DNA from: an uncultured Pseudoflavonifractor sp.
Lineage (GTDB): Bacteria > Bacillota > Clostridia > Oscillospirales > Oscillospiraceae
Assembly (NCBI GenBank): GCA_947565875.1
Contig: CANOHR010000092.1
Location: 1 to 5,133 of the forward strand
Direction of reading: 5' to 3'
DNA: 5,133 nt
Positions 1 to 5,133 of the stretch are shown in pieces (the stretch's first letter is position 1; every line of letters begins with the position of its first letter). The notes under the pieces are model-generated. The model had not been told where the DNA came from. It saw only the letters and a list, made by a program, of their open reading frames with translations, and did no database searches. The translations under genes and the position numbers were made by a program.

Positions 1-5
1 CCTCT

Positions 6-37
6 CCCCACAAAAGCTGAGGACCGCTTTTGCGGGG
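6..37 (-). terminator. Strong hairpin downstream of the operon, possible terminator or processing structure
   Basis: Read on the minus strand, CCCCGCAAAAGC (37-26) is followed by an 8-nt loop and GCTTTTGTGGGG (17-6). All 12 positions pair in minus-strand RNA if one G.U wobble is allowed. On the plus strand the same position would be an A.C mismatch, so the fold favours transcripts coming from the operon. It sits about 145 nt after the thioredoxin reductase stop codon. There is no U-run after the stem (it continues AGAGG), so it is not a canonical intrinsic terminator. It could stabilise the mRNA 3' end or belong to the adjacent repeat. Confidence 0.4.
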
Positions 38-61
38 ACCCCTTTGGGACGTAGGAGAAAT

Positions 62-185
62 CTAAGCCCTCCGCCCCACTCCCTTCGGTCGTGCGGTCCC
101 CTTCGGCATCGGCTTCGCCGAATTCCGCAAAATTCCTCCGAAGGGCTTTGCCCTTCTCCAGAATTTCGCTCCACTCCGGGCTTAG
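62..185. repeat. Nested inverted-repeat intergenic element
   Basis: The outer arms CTAAGCCC (62-69) and GGGCTTAG (178-185) are perfect inverted copies, and the right arm includes the TAA stop of the thioredoxin reductase gene (184-182). Inside are a stem pairing 127-135 with 161-169 (eight of nine pairs, one A.C mismatch), a tight hairpin AAGGGC-TTT-GCCCTT (141-155) enclosed by it, and a small hairpin CGGC-TTC-GCCG (110-120). CCCTTCGG occurs twice (81-88 and 99-106) and its complement CCGAAGGG once (138-145), giving alternative pairings. No coding signal is convincing here. It may be a dispersed REP-like or MITE-like element or a structured 3' UTR. Copy number elsewhere in the genome cannot be seen from this window. 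Confidence 0.5.
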
Positions 186-1114
186 CCTCCCCTACTGACC
201 TGTTCTCCGCCCTTCTCATCCAGCCACCGGCAGGCGGCTGTGGCGGCTATGGAGCCGTCGGAGACGGCGGTGGTGAGCTGGCGGAGAGCCTTGCTCCGGC
301 AGTCCCCCGCCACAAACACACCGGGAGTTTCGGTGCGGCAGTCCTCCCCGGCGCGGAAATAGCCTCCCTCGTCCAACCCCGCCAGGGAGGCAAAGGCGGC
401 GTTGTCCGGCTCCTGGCCTACCTCGATGAAAAGGCCCTCCACCGCCAACTCCCGGCGGCTTCCGTCCTTCCCCTCCAGGGTAAGGCCGGTAAGCTTTTCC
501 TCTCCCAGCAGCCCTGTCACCCGGCTACTCAGCAGCAGTTCCACATTCTCCCGGGTCCTGGCTCTCTCCACGTCCGAACCCTGGGCCCGGAGTTCTTCCC
601 GGCGGTGGATCAGGGTGACGTGCCGGACCACCCCGGAGAGGAAGAGGACCGCCTGAAGGGCGCTGTCGCCCCCTCCCACCACGGCCACGTCCTTATCCCG
701 GAAAAAGGCTCCGTCGCACACGGCGCAGTAGCTGACGCCCCGGCCCACCAGGTCCTCCTCCCGCTCTACCCCCAGCGTCCGGTGTTTCGCCCCGGTAGCC
801 AGGATCAGGCTGCGGCCTTCAAATTCCTTCTTCCCGGCGGTAAGAATAAAACGCTCCTCCTCCCGTCTTACGGCGGACACTCTCCCAAACCGGGTCTCCG
901 CCCCCAGGGCCTTGGCCTGGGCGGTAAGGGCGTCGGAATACGCTGCCCCGCTGACGGAGGGGATGGCGGGATAGTTTTCCACCAGATGGGACGCGGCGAT
1001 CTGTCCGCCAAAGCCGGTACCCTCCAATACCAGCACCGTCTTCCCCGCCCTCCGGGCGTAAATGGCGGCGGTGAGCCCCGCAGGGCCGCCGCCTACGATC
1101 AGAATGTCATACAT
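182..1114 (-). CDS. trxB: NADPH-dependent thioredoxin reductase (TrxB-like flavoprotein)
   Basis: A 310-residue cytosolic FAD enzyme of normal TrxB length, expected to pass electrons from NADPH through FAD and a redox disulfide to thioredoxin or a similar protein. Visible motifs are the FAD-binding GGGPAG (8-13), the redox centre CAVC (Cys130, Cys133) followed by DG, the NADPH-binding GGGDSA (147-152), the 2'-phosphate-binding HRREELR (170-176), and the C-terminal FAD contact VAGDC (268-272) with RQLTTAVSDG (278-287). The intact GGGDSA and HRRxxxR argue for NADPH use and against the ferredoxin-dependent clostridial type. The start at 1114 is preferred over the in-frame ATG at 1132, because AAGGAGG lies 8 nt upstream of 1114 and the longer start would place that site inside the gene. 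It overlaps the preceding gene by 8 nt, which implies translational coupling. It is the last gene of the operon and no thioredoxin gene is adjacent, so its partner is unknown; a supporting redox role for the upstream radical SAM system is inference. Confidence 0.92.
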   Translation of the reverse strand: MYDILIVGGGPAGLTAAIYARRAGKTVLVLEGTGFGGQIAASHLVENYPAIPSVSGAAYSDALTAQAKALGAETRFGRVSAVRREEERFILTAGKKEFEGRSLILATGAKHRTLGVEREEDLVGRGVSYCAVCDGAFFRDKDVAVVGGGDSALQAVLFLSGVVRHVTLIHRREELRAQGSDVERARTRENVELLLSSRVTGLLGEEKLTGLTLEGKDGSRRELAVEGLFIEVGQEPDNAAFASLAGLDEGGYFRAGEDCRTETPGVFVAGDCRSKALRQLTTAVSDGSIAATAACRWLDEKGGEQVSRGG

Positions 1115-1928
1115 TCCCTGTTCCTCCTTCATCGGTTTTTCCTTCTGTCAAAGAGACCGCCCCCAGGGGGAGCCCTTTTCCGCTCCCCGTTCCCTCATCG
1201 GTCATAAACTCCGTCATCACGTGCCGGTACCTCTTGGGTAAATGGGTGGACTGACACTTGGGGTTGATCCTTCCCTCGATGGCGATGGTCTTGAAATACC
1301 GCCGCCATAGTTCCCGGAACTCCCGCTCGGTCCCATTGGCCGGTCCCATCTGAAATTCCTCTGCGGGAAGGATCCGCCACCGGCCCCGGTCGGAGAGAAA
1401 AATCTCCCGGTGGGTCCTGTCATAGAGGGCCAGCTTTTCCCCGGAAAACCGGGCGGCAAAGTGGGGGGCCAGGATAGGAAGGACCCGGTTCTTGGGCTCG
1501 ATCTCCCCCACCAGCACCCCGTCCAGATCGGAAAAGCGGACAAAACCCTTCAGATGGTCCTGCTCGGTGGCTAACTTCTGATAGGCCAGCAGGACACGGG
1601 CCGTCACCGGGTCGCTAAGATCCGACGCCGCTTTAGCGCCTCCCTCCATCCCCCGCCGGATCAGGGTAAAGAGGGCCAACTCCCGCTCGGGAAGGCAGGT
1701 GAGAAAACCCCAGGCGATAAAGTGCCGGAACCGTCCTGATACCCGGCGGGAAAGGGCGGCGTAGAGCCGCCGTGCCTTCTCCTCGTCGGTGGGAAGCTCC
1801 CGCTCCTCCCAGAGGGTGGCGCCGTCCTCCCGTAGGAGAAAGGCCGCCGGTTCTATCTGATGCTCCAACGCGTCCCACACGCAGGTCAGAAAGCCTCCAA
1901 AGGAGCCATCATACCGATATGCCGTCAT
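1107..1928 (-). CDS. TIGR03915/DUF4130-family protein, putative DNA repair partner of the radical SAM protein
   Basis: A 273-residue soluble protein of unknown biochemical activity, recognised by family sequence features. The N-terminus has the typical YDGSFGGFLTCVWDAL (6-21), and the body has the GFVRF (128-132) and EIEPKNRVLPILAPHFAARF (142-161) motifs. The C-terminal part has LWRRYFKTIAIEGRINPKCQ (207-226) followed by THLPKRYRHVMTEF (228-241). In the family this protein travels with the TIGR03916 radical SAM protein, and in proteobacteria it is fused to a uracil-DNA-glycosylase-like domain; no glycosylase domain is present here. Residues about 243-273 are a Gly/Thr/Glu-rich tail that looks disordered and overlaps the trxB ribosome-binding site and start. 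The gene starts 1 nt after the radical SAM stop codon and has only a weak ribosome-binding site, so its translation probably depends on the upstream gene. Family assignment is firm; the repair role is annotation-level inference. Confidence 0.88.
   Translation of the reverse strand: MTAYRYDGSFGGFLTCVWDALEHQIEPAAFLLREDGATLWEERELPTDEEKARRLYAALSRRVSGRFRHFIAWGFLTCLPERELALFTLIRRGMEGGAKAASDLSDPVTARVLLAYQKLATEQDHLKGFVRFSDLDGVLVGEIEPKNRVLPILAPHFAARFSGEKLALYDRTHREIFLSDRGRWRILPAEEFQMGPANGTEREFRELWRRYFKTIAIEGRINPKCQSTHLPKRYRHVMTEFMTDEGTGSGKGLPLGAVSLTEGKTDEGGTGNV
1123..1129 (-). promoter_or_regulatory. Ribosome-binding site that decides the trxB start
   Basis: AAGGAGG on the minus strand ends 8 nt before the ATG at 1114-1112. 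It lies inside the last codons of the preceding DUF4130 gene, whose stop (1109-1107) falls just after the trxB ATG. This supports re-initiation or coupled translation and a start six codons downstream of the longest possible reading frame. Confidence 0.85.
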
Positions 1929-1929
1929 C

Positions 1930-3198
1930 CTAACTCACATTCCCGTCAAAAAGGGACAACTGCTGCCAGCTCCCCCCGCCCAACTCCGCCTGTTCCAGGC
2001 CAGCCATGCGGCGGTAGACCCCCTCCCAGGAACAGCGAAGCCCCGGAAGGGTCCGGCCCGAGCAAGTAATGAAATATTGGGCCCGCTTCATTACGATCCC
2101 CAGCCGCTTCAATCCCTCAAAGGTCAAAGGGCCGCACCGCCGGGCAGTGACGATCCGCTGGGCCCCCCGGACCCCAATGCCGGGGACCCGCAGAATGGCC
2201 TCATAGTCCGCCCGGTTTACTTCCACCGGAAAGAACTCTGGGTGGCGAAGGGCCCAGTCGCTTTTAGGATCCAGAGCGGCGTCAAAGTTGGGGTGTCCTT
2301 CGTCCAGGATCTCTCCGGCGGTAAAGCCGTAAAAGCGCAGGAGCCAGTCCGCCTGATAAAGCCGGTGTTCCCGGAGAAGGGGAGGCTTGAAGCCCACCGG
2401 AGCGGGAAGATTTTTATGGTTGGAAACCGGCATATAGGCAGAGTAGAACACCCTCTTCAAATGATACTTCCGGTAAAGGCCCTCCGTCAAGGTCAAAATG
2501 TGACGGTCGCTCTCCGGGGTGGCCCCCACGATCATCTGGGTGGACTGTCCCGCCGGGGCAAACCGGGGAGCGTGGCGGTATAGCTTTAATTCCGCCTTGG
2601 ACTGCTCCGCACCGTCCCGGATCTGAGCCATGGGGGTAAAGATGGCCGTCTTGGTCTTGTCGGGAGCCAGCAGCTTCAGAGAGTCCTCGGAGGGAAGCTC
2701 GATGTTGACGCTCAAACGGTCCGCCAAAAGCCCCAGTTCATAAGTCAGAGCCGGGTCGGCGCCGGGGATGGCCTTGGCGTGGATATAGCCGTTGAAATGA
2801 TATTCCGTCCTGAGAAGCCGCAGGGTCTCGATCATCCGCTCGGTGGTAAAGTCGGGGCTTTTCAGCACCGCCGAGGAAAGAAACAGACCCTCGATATAGT
2901 TCCGGCGGTAAAACTGGATGGTAAGCTCCGCCAGTTCCCGTGGGGTAAAGGCGGTCCGGGGCACGTCGTTGGAGCGGCGGTTGACACAGTAGGCGCAGTC
3001 GTAGCAGCAGTGGTTGGTGTAGAGTACCTTCAAAAGGGACACGCACCGGCCGTCGGCGGAAAAGGTATGGCAGCAGCCGGAATTGGTGGCCGTGCCGATG
3101 GTTCCCTTTTTCCCGCCCCGGGCCACCCCGCTGGAGGTGCAGGCGGCGTCATACTTGGCCGCGTCCGCCAGTATGGTAAGCTTCTCCATCATATCCAT
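1930..3198 (-). CDS. TIGR03916-type radical SAM protein with helix-hairpin-helix, putative DNA modification/repair
   Basis: A 422-residue protein, near the usual length of the family. The radical SAM iron-sulfur motif CxxxCxxC is Cys64, Cys68, Cys71 (CCYDCAYC, 64-71), followed by the family-typical VNRRSND (72-78). More cysteines precede it (Cys20, Cys42, Cys43, Cys52), and the GCCHTFSADGRCVSLLKVLY block (41-60) is characteristic of the family. A partial TIM barrel follows. Residues about 326-354 form a helix-hairpin-helix (VPGIGVRGAQRIV, 338-350), a non-specific DNA-binding fold. The extreme C-terminus carries QLSLF (413-417), matching the consensus beta-clamp-binding motif. The ATG at 3198 is chosen because GGAGGG (3211-3206) lies 7 nt upstream; Met3 and Met4 are less well placed. 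The gene follows the TIGR04076 gene by 3 nt and precedes the DUF4130 gene by 1 nt, consistent with a co-produced complex. The expected role is radical chemistry on DNA or a DNA-bound protein in the cytosol; the substrate is unknown. Confidence 0.93.
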   Translation of the reverse strand: MDMMEKLTILADAAKYDAACTSSGVARGGKKGTIGTATNSGCCHTFSADGRCVSLLKVLYTNHCCYDCAYCVNRRSNDVPRTAFTPRELAELTIQFYRRNYIEGLFLSSAVLKSPDFTTERMIETLRLLRTEYHFNGYIHAKAIPGADPALTYELGLLADRLSVNIELPSEDSLKLLAPDKTKTAIFTPMAQIRDGAEQSKAELKLYRHAPRFAPAGQSTQMIVGATPESDRHILTLTEGLYRKYHLKRVFYSAYMPVSNHKNLPAPVGFKPPLLREHRLYQADWLLRFYGFTAGEILDEGHPNFDAALDPKSDWALRHPEFFPVEVNRADYEAILRVPGIGVRGAQRIVTARRCGPLTFEGLKRLGIVMKRAQYFITCSGRTLPGLRCSWEGVYRRMAGLEQAELGGGSWQQLSLFDGNVS

Positions 3199-3201
3199 GG
3201 C

Positions 3202-3510
3202 CTATCCCTCCACCGCTTCCAGCAAAAAGGTCACCGGCCGCACCCCGTCGGTACAGCAGACCACGTTGACCCCCTCCCGCTTCTGCCAGGGAGTGTGGCT
3301 TCCTCCCGCAGAGAGGGCGGAGACGCTGTGGTAGATATCGATCCACGCCCAGGGGCAAAAGCCCTCCGGCATCTCCGCTCCGCCGGTATAGAGGAACCGG
3401 TCCCCCTCCCGAAAGGCGTCGCACTCCACGTCAGGATAGTCTGTCAGATACTCCCGGGCAATATCCTTGTAAAGCTGCTTTCTGAGTACCGTGATCCTGA
3501 CCTGCTTCAT
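3202..3510 (-). CDS. TIGR04076-family small protein, function unknown
   Basis: A 102-residue soluble protein with the features of the TIGR04076 family: an N-terminal beta-strand start MKQVRITVLR (1-10), Cys30 followed by FREGDRFLY (33-41), PEGFCPWAWIDIYHSVSAL (48-66), and a C-terminal VNVVCCTDGVRPVTFLLEAV (81-100). Cys30, Cys52 and Cys85/Cys86 could bind a metal or take part in redox chemistry, but this cannot be decided from sequence. It is the first gene of the operon, directly behind the promoter, with GGAGG placed 7 nt before the ATG and an estimated 5' UTR of about 26 nt. Its stop codon overlaps the ribosome-binding region of the radical SAM gene, so the two are probably made together. 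The family is known mainly from anaerobes and has no established function. A role as a small accessory or electron-transfer partner of the radical SAM enzyme is speculative. Confidence 0.8.
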   Translation of the reverse strand: MKQVRITVLRKQLYKDIAREYLTDYPDVECDAFREGDRFLYTGGAEMPEGFCPWAWIDIYHSVSALSAGGSHTPWQKREGVNVVCCTDGVRPVTFLLEAVEG

Positions 3511-3525
3511 AGGGGACCCTCCATT

Positions 3526-3539
3526 CGAACGTTTGTACT
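3526..3539 (+). promoter_or_regulatory. LexA-like operator, downstream copy
   Basis: CGAACGTTTGTACT has a perfect CGAAC half-site and a degenerate second half (GTACT, where the Gram-positive SOS box has GTTCG). It lies just downstream of the operon's -10 element and covers the expected transcription start (near 3536). It is an inverted copy of the box at 3548-3561. The LexA assignment is an inference from the CGAAC-N4-GTTCG consensus; another dyad-binding repressor is possible. Confidence 0.55.
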
Positions 3540-3542
3540 TTT

Positions 3543-3570
3543 ATTATAGTACATCAGTTCGATTTGTCAA
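3543..3570 (-). promoter_or_regulatory. Consensus sigma-A promoter of the radical SAM operon
   Basis: The minus strand has a perfect -35 TTGACA (3570-3565) and a perfect -10 TATAAT (3548-3543) with a 16-bp spacer. The start site is expected near 3536, about 26 nt before the first ATG. A promoter this close to consensus would be strong unless repressed, which fits the operator-like dyad that overlaps it. Confidence 0.85.
3548..3561 (-). promoter_or_regulatory. LexA-like operator, upstream copy between -35 and -10
   Basis: On the minus strand the site reads CGAACTGATGTACT, agreeing with the downstream copy at 11 of 14 positions (only the central N3 differs). It fills most of the spacer between TTGACA and TATAAT, an arrangement in which a bound repressor would block RNA polymerase. 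The two boxes face each other across an 8-nt AT-rich centre that is part of the -10 region. Confidence 0.55.
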
Positions 3571-3725
3571 GAGGGATCTTCTTCCCCATTTCAAATCAGT
3601 CTTAAATTTTTATTTTACAACAGCCGTCCGGTGTACTAATATGAAAGACGTAGAAAGCAGCAACGATTATGGAGCTTTCCCCTTTCCCACAGGGCCCGCA
3701 TCTTTTTGAAACCGGAGGTCTTTTT
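3571..3725. other. AT-rich divergent intergenic region
   Basis: This stretch separates the minus-strand operon promoter from the plus-strand protease gene. Apart from the plus-strand promoter and the GGAGG (3714-3718) before the protease ATG, it shows no gene, terminator or recognisable riboswitch. The leader of the protease mRNA (about 3649-3725) has no obvious strong hairpin. Confidence 0.6.
3614..3642 (+). promoter_or_regulatory. Probable sigma-A promoter of the SLH-protease gene
   Basis: TTTACA (3614-3619) and TAATAT (3637-3642) are separated by 17 bp and lie in the most AT-rich part of the intergenic region. The start site would be near 3649, giving a leader of about 76 nt. The -10 matches four of six consensus bases, so the assignment is moderate. 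A TGTACT hexamer (3632-3637), the same as the inner half of the LexA-like boxes, touches the -10. Confidence 0.55.
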
Positions 3726-5133
3726 ATGAAAAAACGGATCGCTCTCCTGCTTGTTCTGCTAACCCTCTGCATGGGGGCGGCCCTCTCCGCCCGAGCCTAT
3801 GAGACCCCCGACTTTTCCGACGTTTCTTCCGGGCACTGGGCCTATACCGCCATTATGGAGATGGCCGATCAGAAGGTCATCAACGGCGTGGGAAAGGGAC
3901 AGTTTGCCCCTGACCTGAAGGTATCCGCCGCTATGTTTCTCACCCTGACGGGCCGCGTCGCTTTTCCCGAGATCACGGTCACCGGCTCCGACTGGTCGGG
4001 CCCCTATGTCTCCGCCGCCCAGAACGCCGGATGGCTGGACGGCCCCTCCATCCGCACCGACGATGTGAACGCCGACATCTCCCGGTATGATATGGCCGCC
4101 GTACTGGCCGCCGCTGGAAAGCAGCTGGGGCTGTCCTCCTCCGATGTGGAGGTCTATAAGATCAAGGACTATGCCGCCATCCCCAACGGATATACCAAGG
4201 CCGTGGAACAGGTCTACGGCCAGGGGCTCATCACTGGCGACGGAGAGGGCAATTTTAACGGCACCGCCTCCATGACCAGAGCGGAGGCCTCCATGGTACT
4301 GTGGCGGCTGAAGGGACTGCTGGAAAAGAGCAAGTCTCCCTCCGCCCCCGTGAACACTCCGATCGGCGGGCAGGATATCTATGAGAAATGCTCCCCCGCC
4401 GTGTTCAGCATCGACACCTGGGACGCCAACGGAGAGCCCTACGCCATCGGAAGCGGCTTCTTTATCGACAGCAGCGGCCTTGCGGTGACAAACCACCATG
4501 TCCTTCAGGATGCCCTGTCCGCCTCGGTCACTTTGGAAGACGGGACCACCCACCCCATTTTGGGCGTCGTGGAATTTGACGAAGAGCTGGACTGTGCCGT
4601 GATCCTGGTGGAGGGCTCCGGTTTTCCCACCTTGAAAATCGGCGACTCCCAGGCCATTAAAAGCGGGGAGAAGGTCTACGCCATCGGCAATCCCAAGAGC
4701 CTGAGCAACACCATCTCCGACGGCATGATCTCCAACCCCCGCCGGGAAAGCTTTGACGGGATGATCCAGATCTCTGTCCCCATCTCTCCCGGCAGCAGCG
4801 GCGGTGCCCTGCTGAACGCCGCCGGGGAGGTCATCGGCATCACCACCACCTCCCTGACCTCCGGACAGAATCTGAATTTTGCCATTCCCATGGACCAGCT
4901 CAGCCCTGTGGAGGAGCTTCTGAAAACCGTCCGGGATCCCGGCTACTTTACCATGGCGGAATATGCTGAATATAATGAGTATCTGGTCTATAACGCCCTG
5001 CCAGATGATCTCGCGGACTACGAGATATATGATGAAACGGAGCCCAATAATACCCTGGATACCGCCACCCGTATTTATAACGGAGAAGCAATTTCCGGTA
5101 CGCTTGACAGCAATGGCTATCTGGACTGTTTTA
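3726..5133 (+). CDS. Secreted SLH-repeat serine protease, HtrA/trypsin-like, with PPC-like C-terminus (partial, 3' end outside the window)
   Basis: The reading frame is open for 469 codons and continues past the window. A signal peptide is visible: KKR, a hydrophobic core (5-20) and an ARA site with cleavage expected after Ala24. Three S-layer-homology-like repeats follow (about 28-80, 85-137, 142-197). The third ends in the classic MTRAEASMVLWRL (183-195); the first is degenerate. These would hold the protein to cell-wall polymers. After a Ser/Pro linker (about 201-217) comes a trypsin-fold protease (about 218-400) with His258 (TNHHV), Asp289 (LDCAV) and Ser358 (GSSGG), so the triad looks intact. 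A Tyr/Glu-rich segment (407-437) leads into ETEPNNT (437-443) and the beginning of a PPC-like beta-sandwich. No PDZ domain appears before the window ends, unlike DegP. GGAGG lies 7 nt before the ATG. The likely role is cleavage of envelope or surface proteins. It is transcribed away from the operon and probably unrelated in function. Confidence 0.9.
   Translation, partial: MKKRIALLLVLLTLCMGAALSARAYETPDFSDVSSGHWAYTAIMEMADQKVINGVGKGQFAPDLKVSAAMFLTLTGRVAFPEITVTGSDWSGPYVSAAQNAGWLDGPSIRTDDVNADISRYDMAAVLAAAGKQLGLSSSDVEVYKIKDYAAIPNGYTKAVEQVYGQGLITGDGEGNFNGTASMTRAEASMVLWRLKGLLEKSKSPSAPVNTPIGGQDIYEKCSPAVFSIDTWDANGEPYAIGSGFFIDSSGLAVTNHHVLQDALSASVTLEDGTTHPILGVVEFDEELDCAVILVEGSGFPTLKIGDSQAIKSGEKVYAIGNPKSLSNTISDGMISNPRRESFDGMIQISVPISPGSSGGALLNAAGEVIGITTTSLTSGQNLNFAIPMDQLSPVEELLKTVRDPGYFTMAEYAEYNEYLVYNALPDDLADYEIYDETEPNNTLDTATRIYNGEAISGTLDSNGYLDCF

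Noticed and set aside
182..1114. Ferredoxin-dependent flavin thioredoxin reductase or a non-thioredoxin ferredoxin-NADP reductase
   Set aside because: The redox CAVC motif and both NADPH-binding motifs are intact, which matches standard TrxB.
44..1207. Long plus-strand open frame of 387 codons opposite trxB
   Set aside because: It lies antisense to a clear thioredoxin reductase, has a Pro/Gly/Arg-rich composition typical of GC-rich shadow frames, and shows no recognisable domain.
2779..3549. Plus-strand open frame of 256 codons opposite the radical SAM and TIGR04076 genes
   Set aside because: It runs antisense through two recognised genes and into their promoter; its composition is that of a shadow frame.
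3641..3709. Possible 22-codon leader peptide before the protease gene
   Set aside because: Its ATG falls within the predicted -10 element, so it would lie upstream of the transcription start, and it has no ribosome-binding site.
3649..3725. Cyclic-di-GMP or other riboswitch in the protease leader
   Set aside because: Such elements are common before clostridial surface-protein genes, but the conserved core of the GEMM class is absent and no strong stem is visible.
3726..3785. Lipoprotein signal peptide using Cys15 of the protease
   Set aside because: The sequence before the cysteine is LTL, lacking the small residue required at -1. An ARA signal peptidase I site fits better.
3759..4553. Minus-strand open frame of 264 codons opposite the SLH protease
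   Set aside because: It is antisense to a well-supported secreted protease, Gly/His-rich, without a family signature or its own ribosome-binding site context.

Overview
The window looks like chromosomal DNA from a high-GC, anaerobic Firmicute, most likely of the Oscillospiraceae/Ruminococcaceae type (Flavonifractor, Oscillibacter, Lawsonibacter and relatives). The reasons are strong GGAGG ribosome-binding sites, GC-rich genes around an AT-rich intergenic stretch, a radical-SAM/TIGR04076 gene set typical of anaerobic clostridia, and a secreted protein with S-layer-homology repeats. The placement is an inference from gene content. No rRNA or other phylogenetic marker is present.

Layout. Positions 1-181 hold no gene; they carry a strong hairpin and a nested inverted-repeat element that abuts the last stop codon of the operon. 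Positions 182-3510, on the minus strand, form a tight four-gene operon. In transcription order it encodes a TIGR04076-family small protein, a TIGR03916-type radical SAM protein with a helix-hairpin-helix, a TIGR03915/DUF4130 protein, and an NADPH-dependent thioredoxin reductase. The gaps are 3 nt, 1 nt and an 8-nt overlap. Positions 3511-3725 are an AT-rich divergent promoter region. Positions 3726-5133, on the plus strand, hold a secreted SLH-repeat plus HtrA/trypsin-like serine protease that runs off the window end.

How it fits together. The radical SAM and DUF4130 proteins are a known co-occurring pair, annotated as putative DNA modification/repair and often linked or fused to uracil-DNA-glycosylase domains. 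Two independent sequence signals here support a DNA-damage role. The operon promoter (perfect TTGACA and TATAAT) is covered by two inverted copies of CGAAC-N3-TGTACT, which resemble Gram-positive LexA (SOS) boxes. The radical SAM protein ends in QLSLF, which matches the consensus beta-sliding-clamp-binding pentapeptide. The working hypothesis is an SOS-inducible, clamp-recruited radical SAM repair/modification module whose redox partner (thioredoxin reductase) is translationally coupled to it. The biochemical reaction is unknown and nothing in the sequence specifies the substrate.

The protease is a separate unit with its own promoter. It reads as an envelope-associated quality-control or processing enzyme: signal peptide, three SLH-like repeats, protease with intact His/Asp/Ser, then the start of a PPC-like domain.
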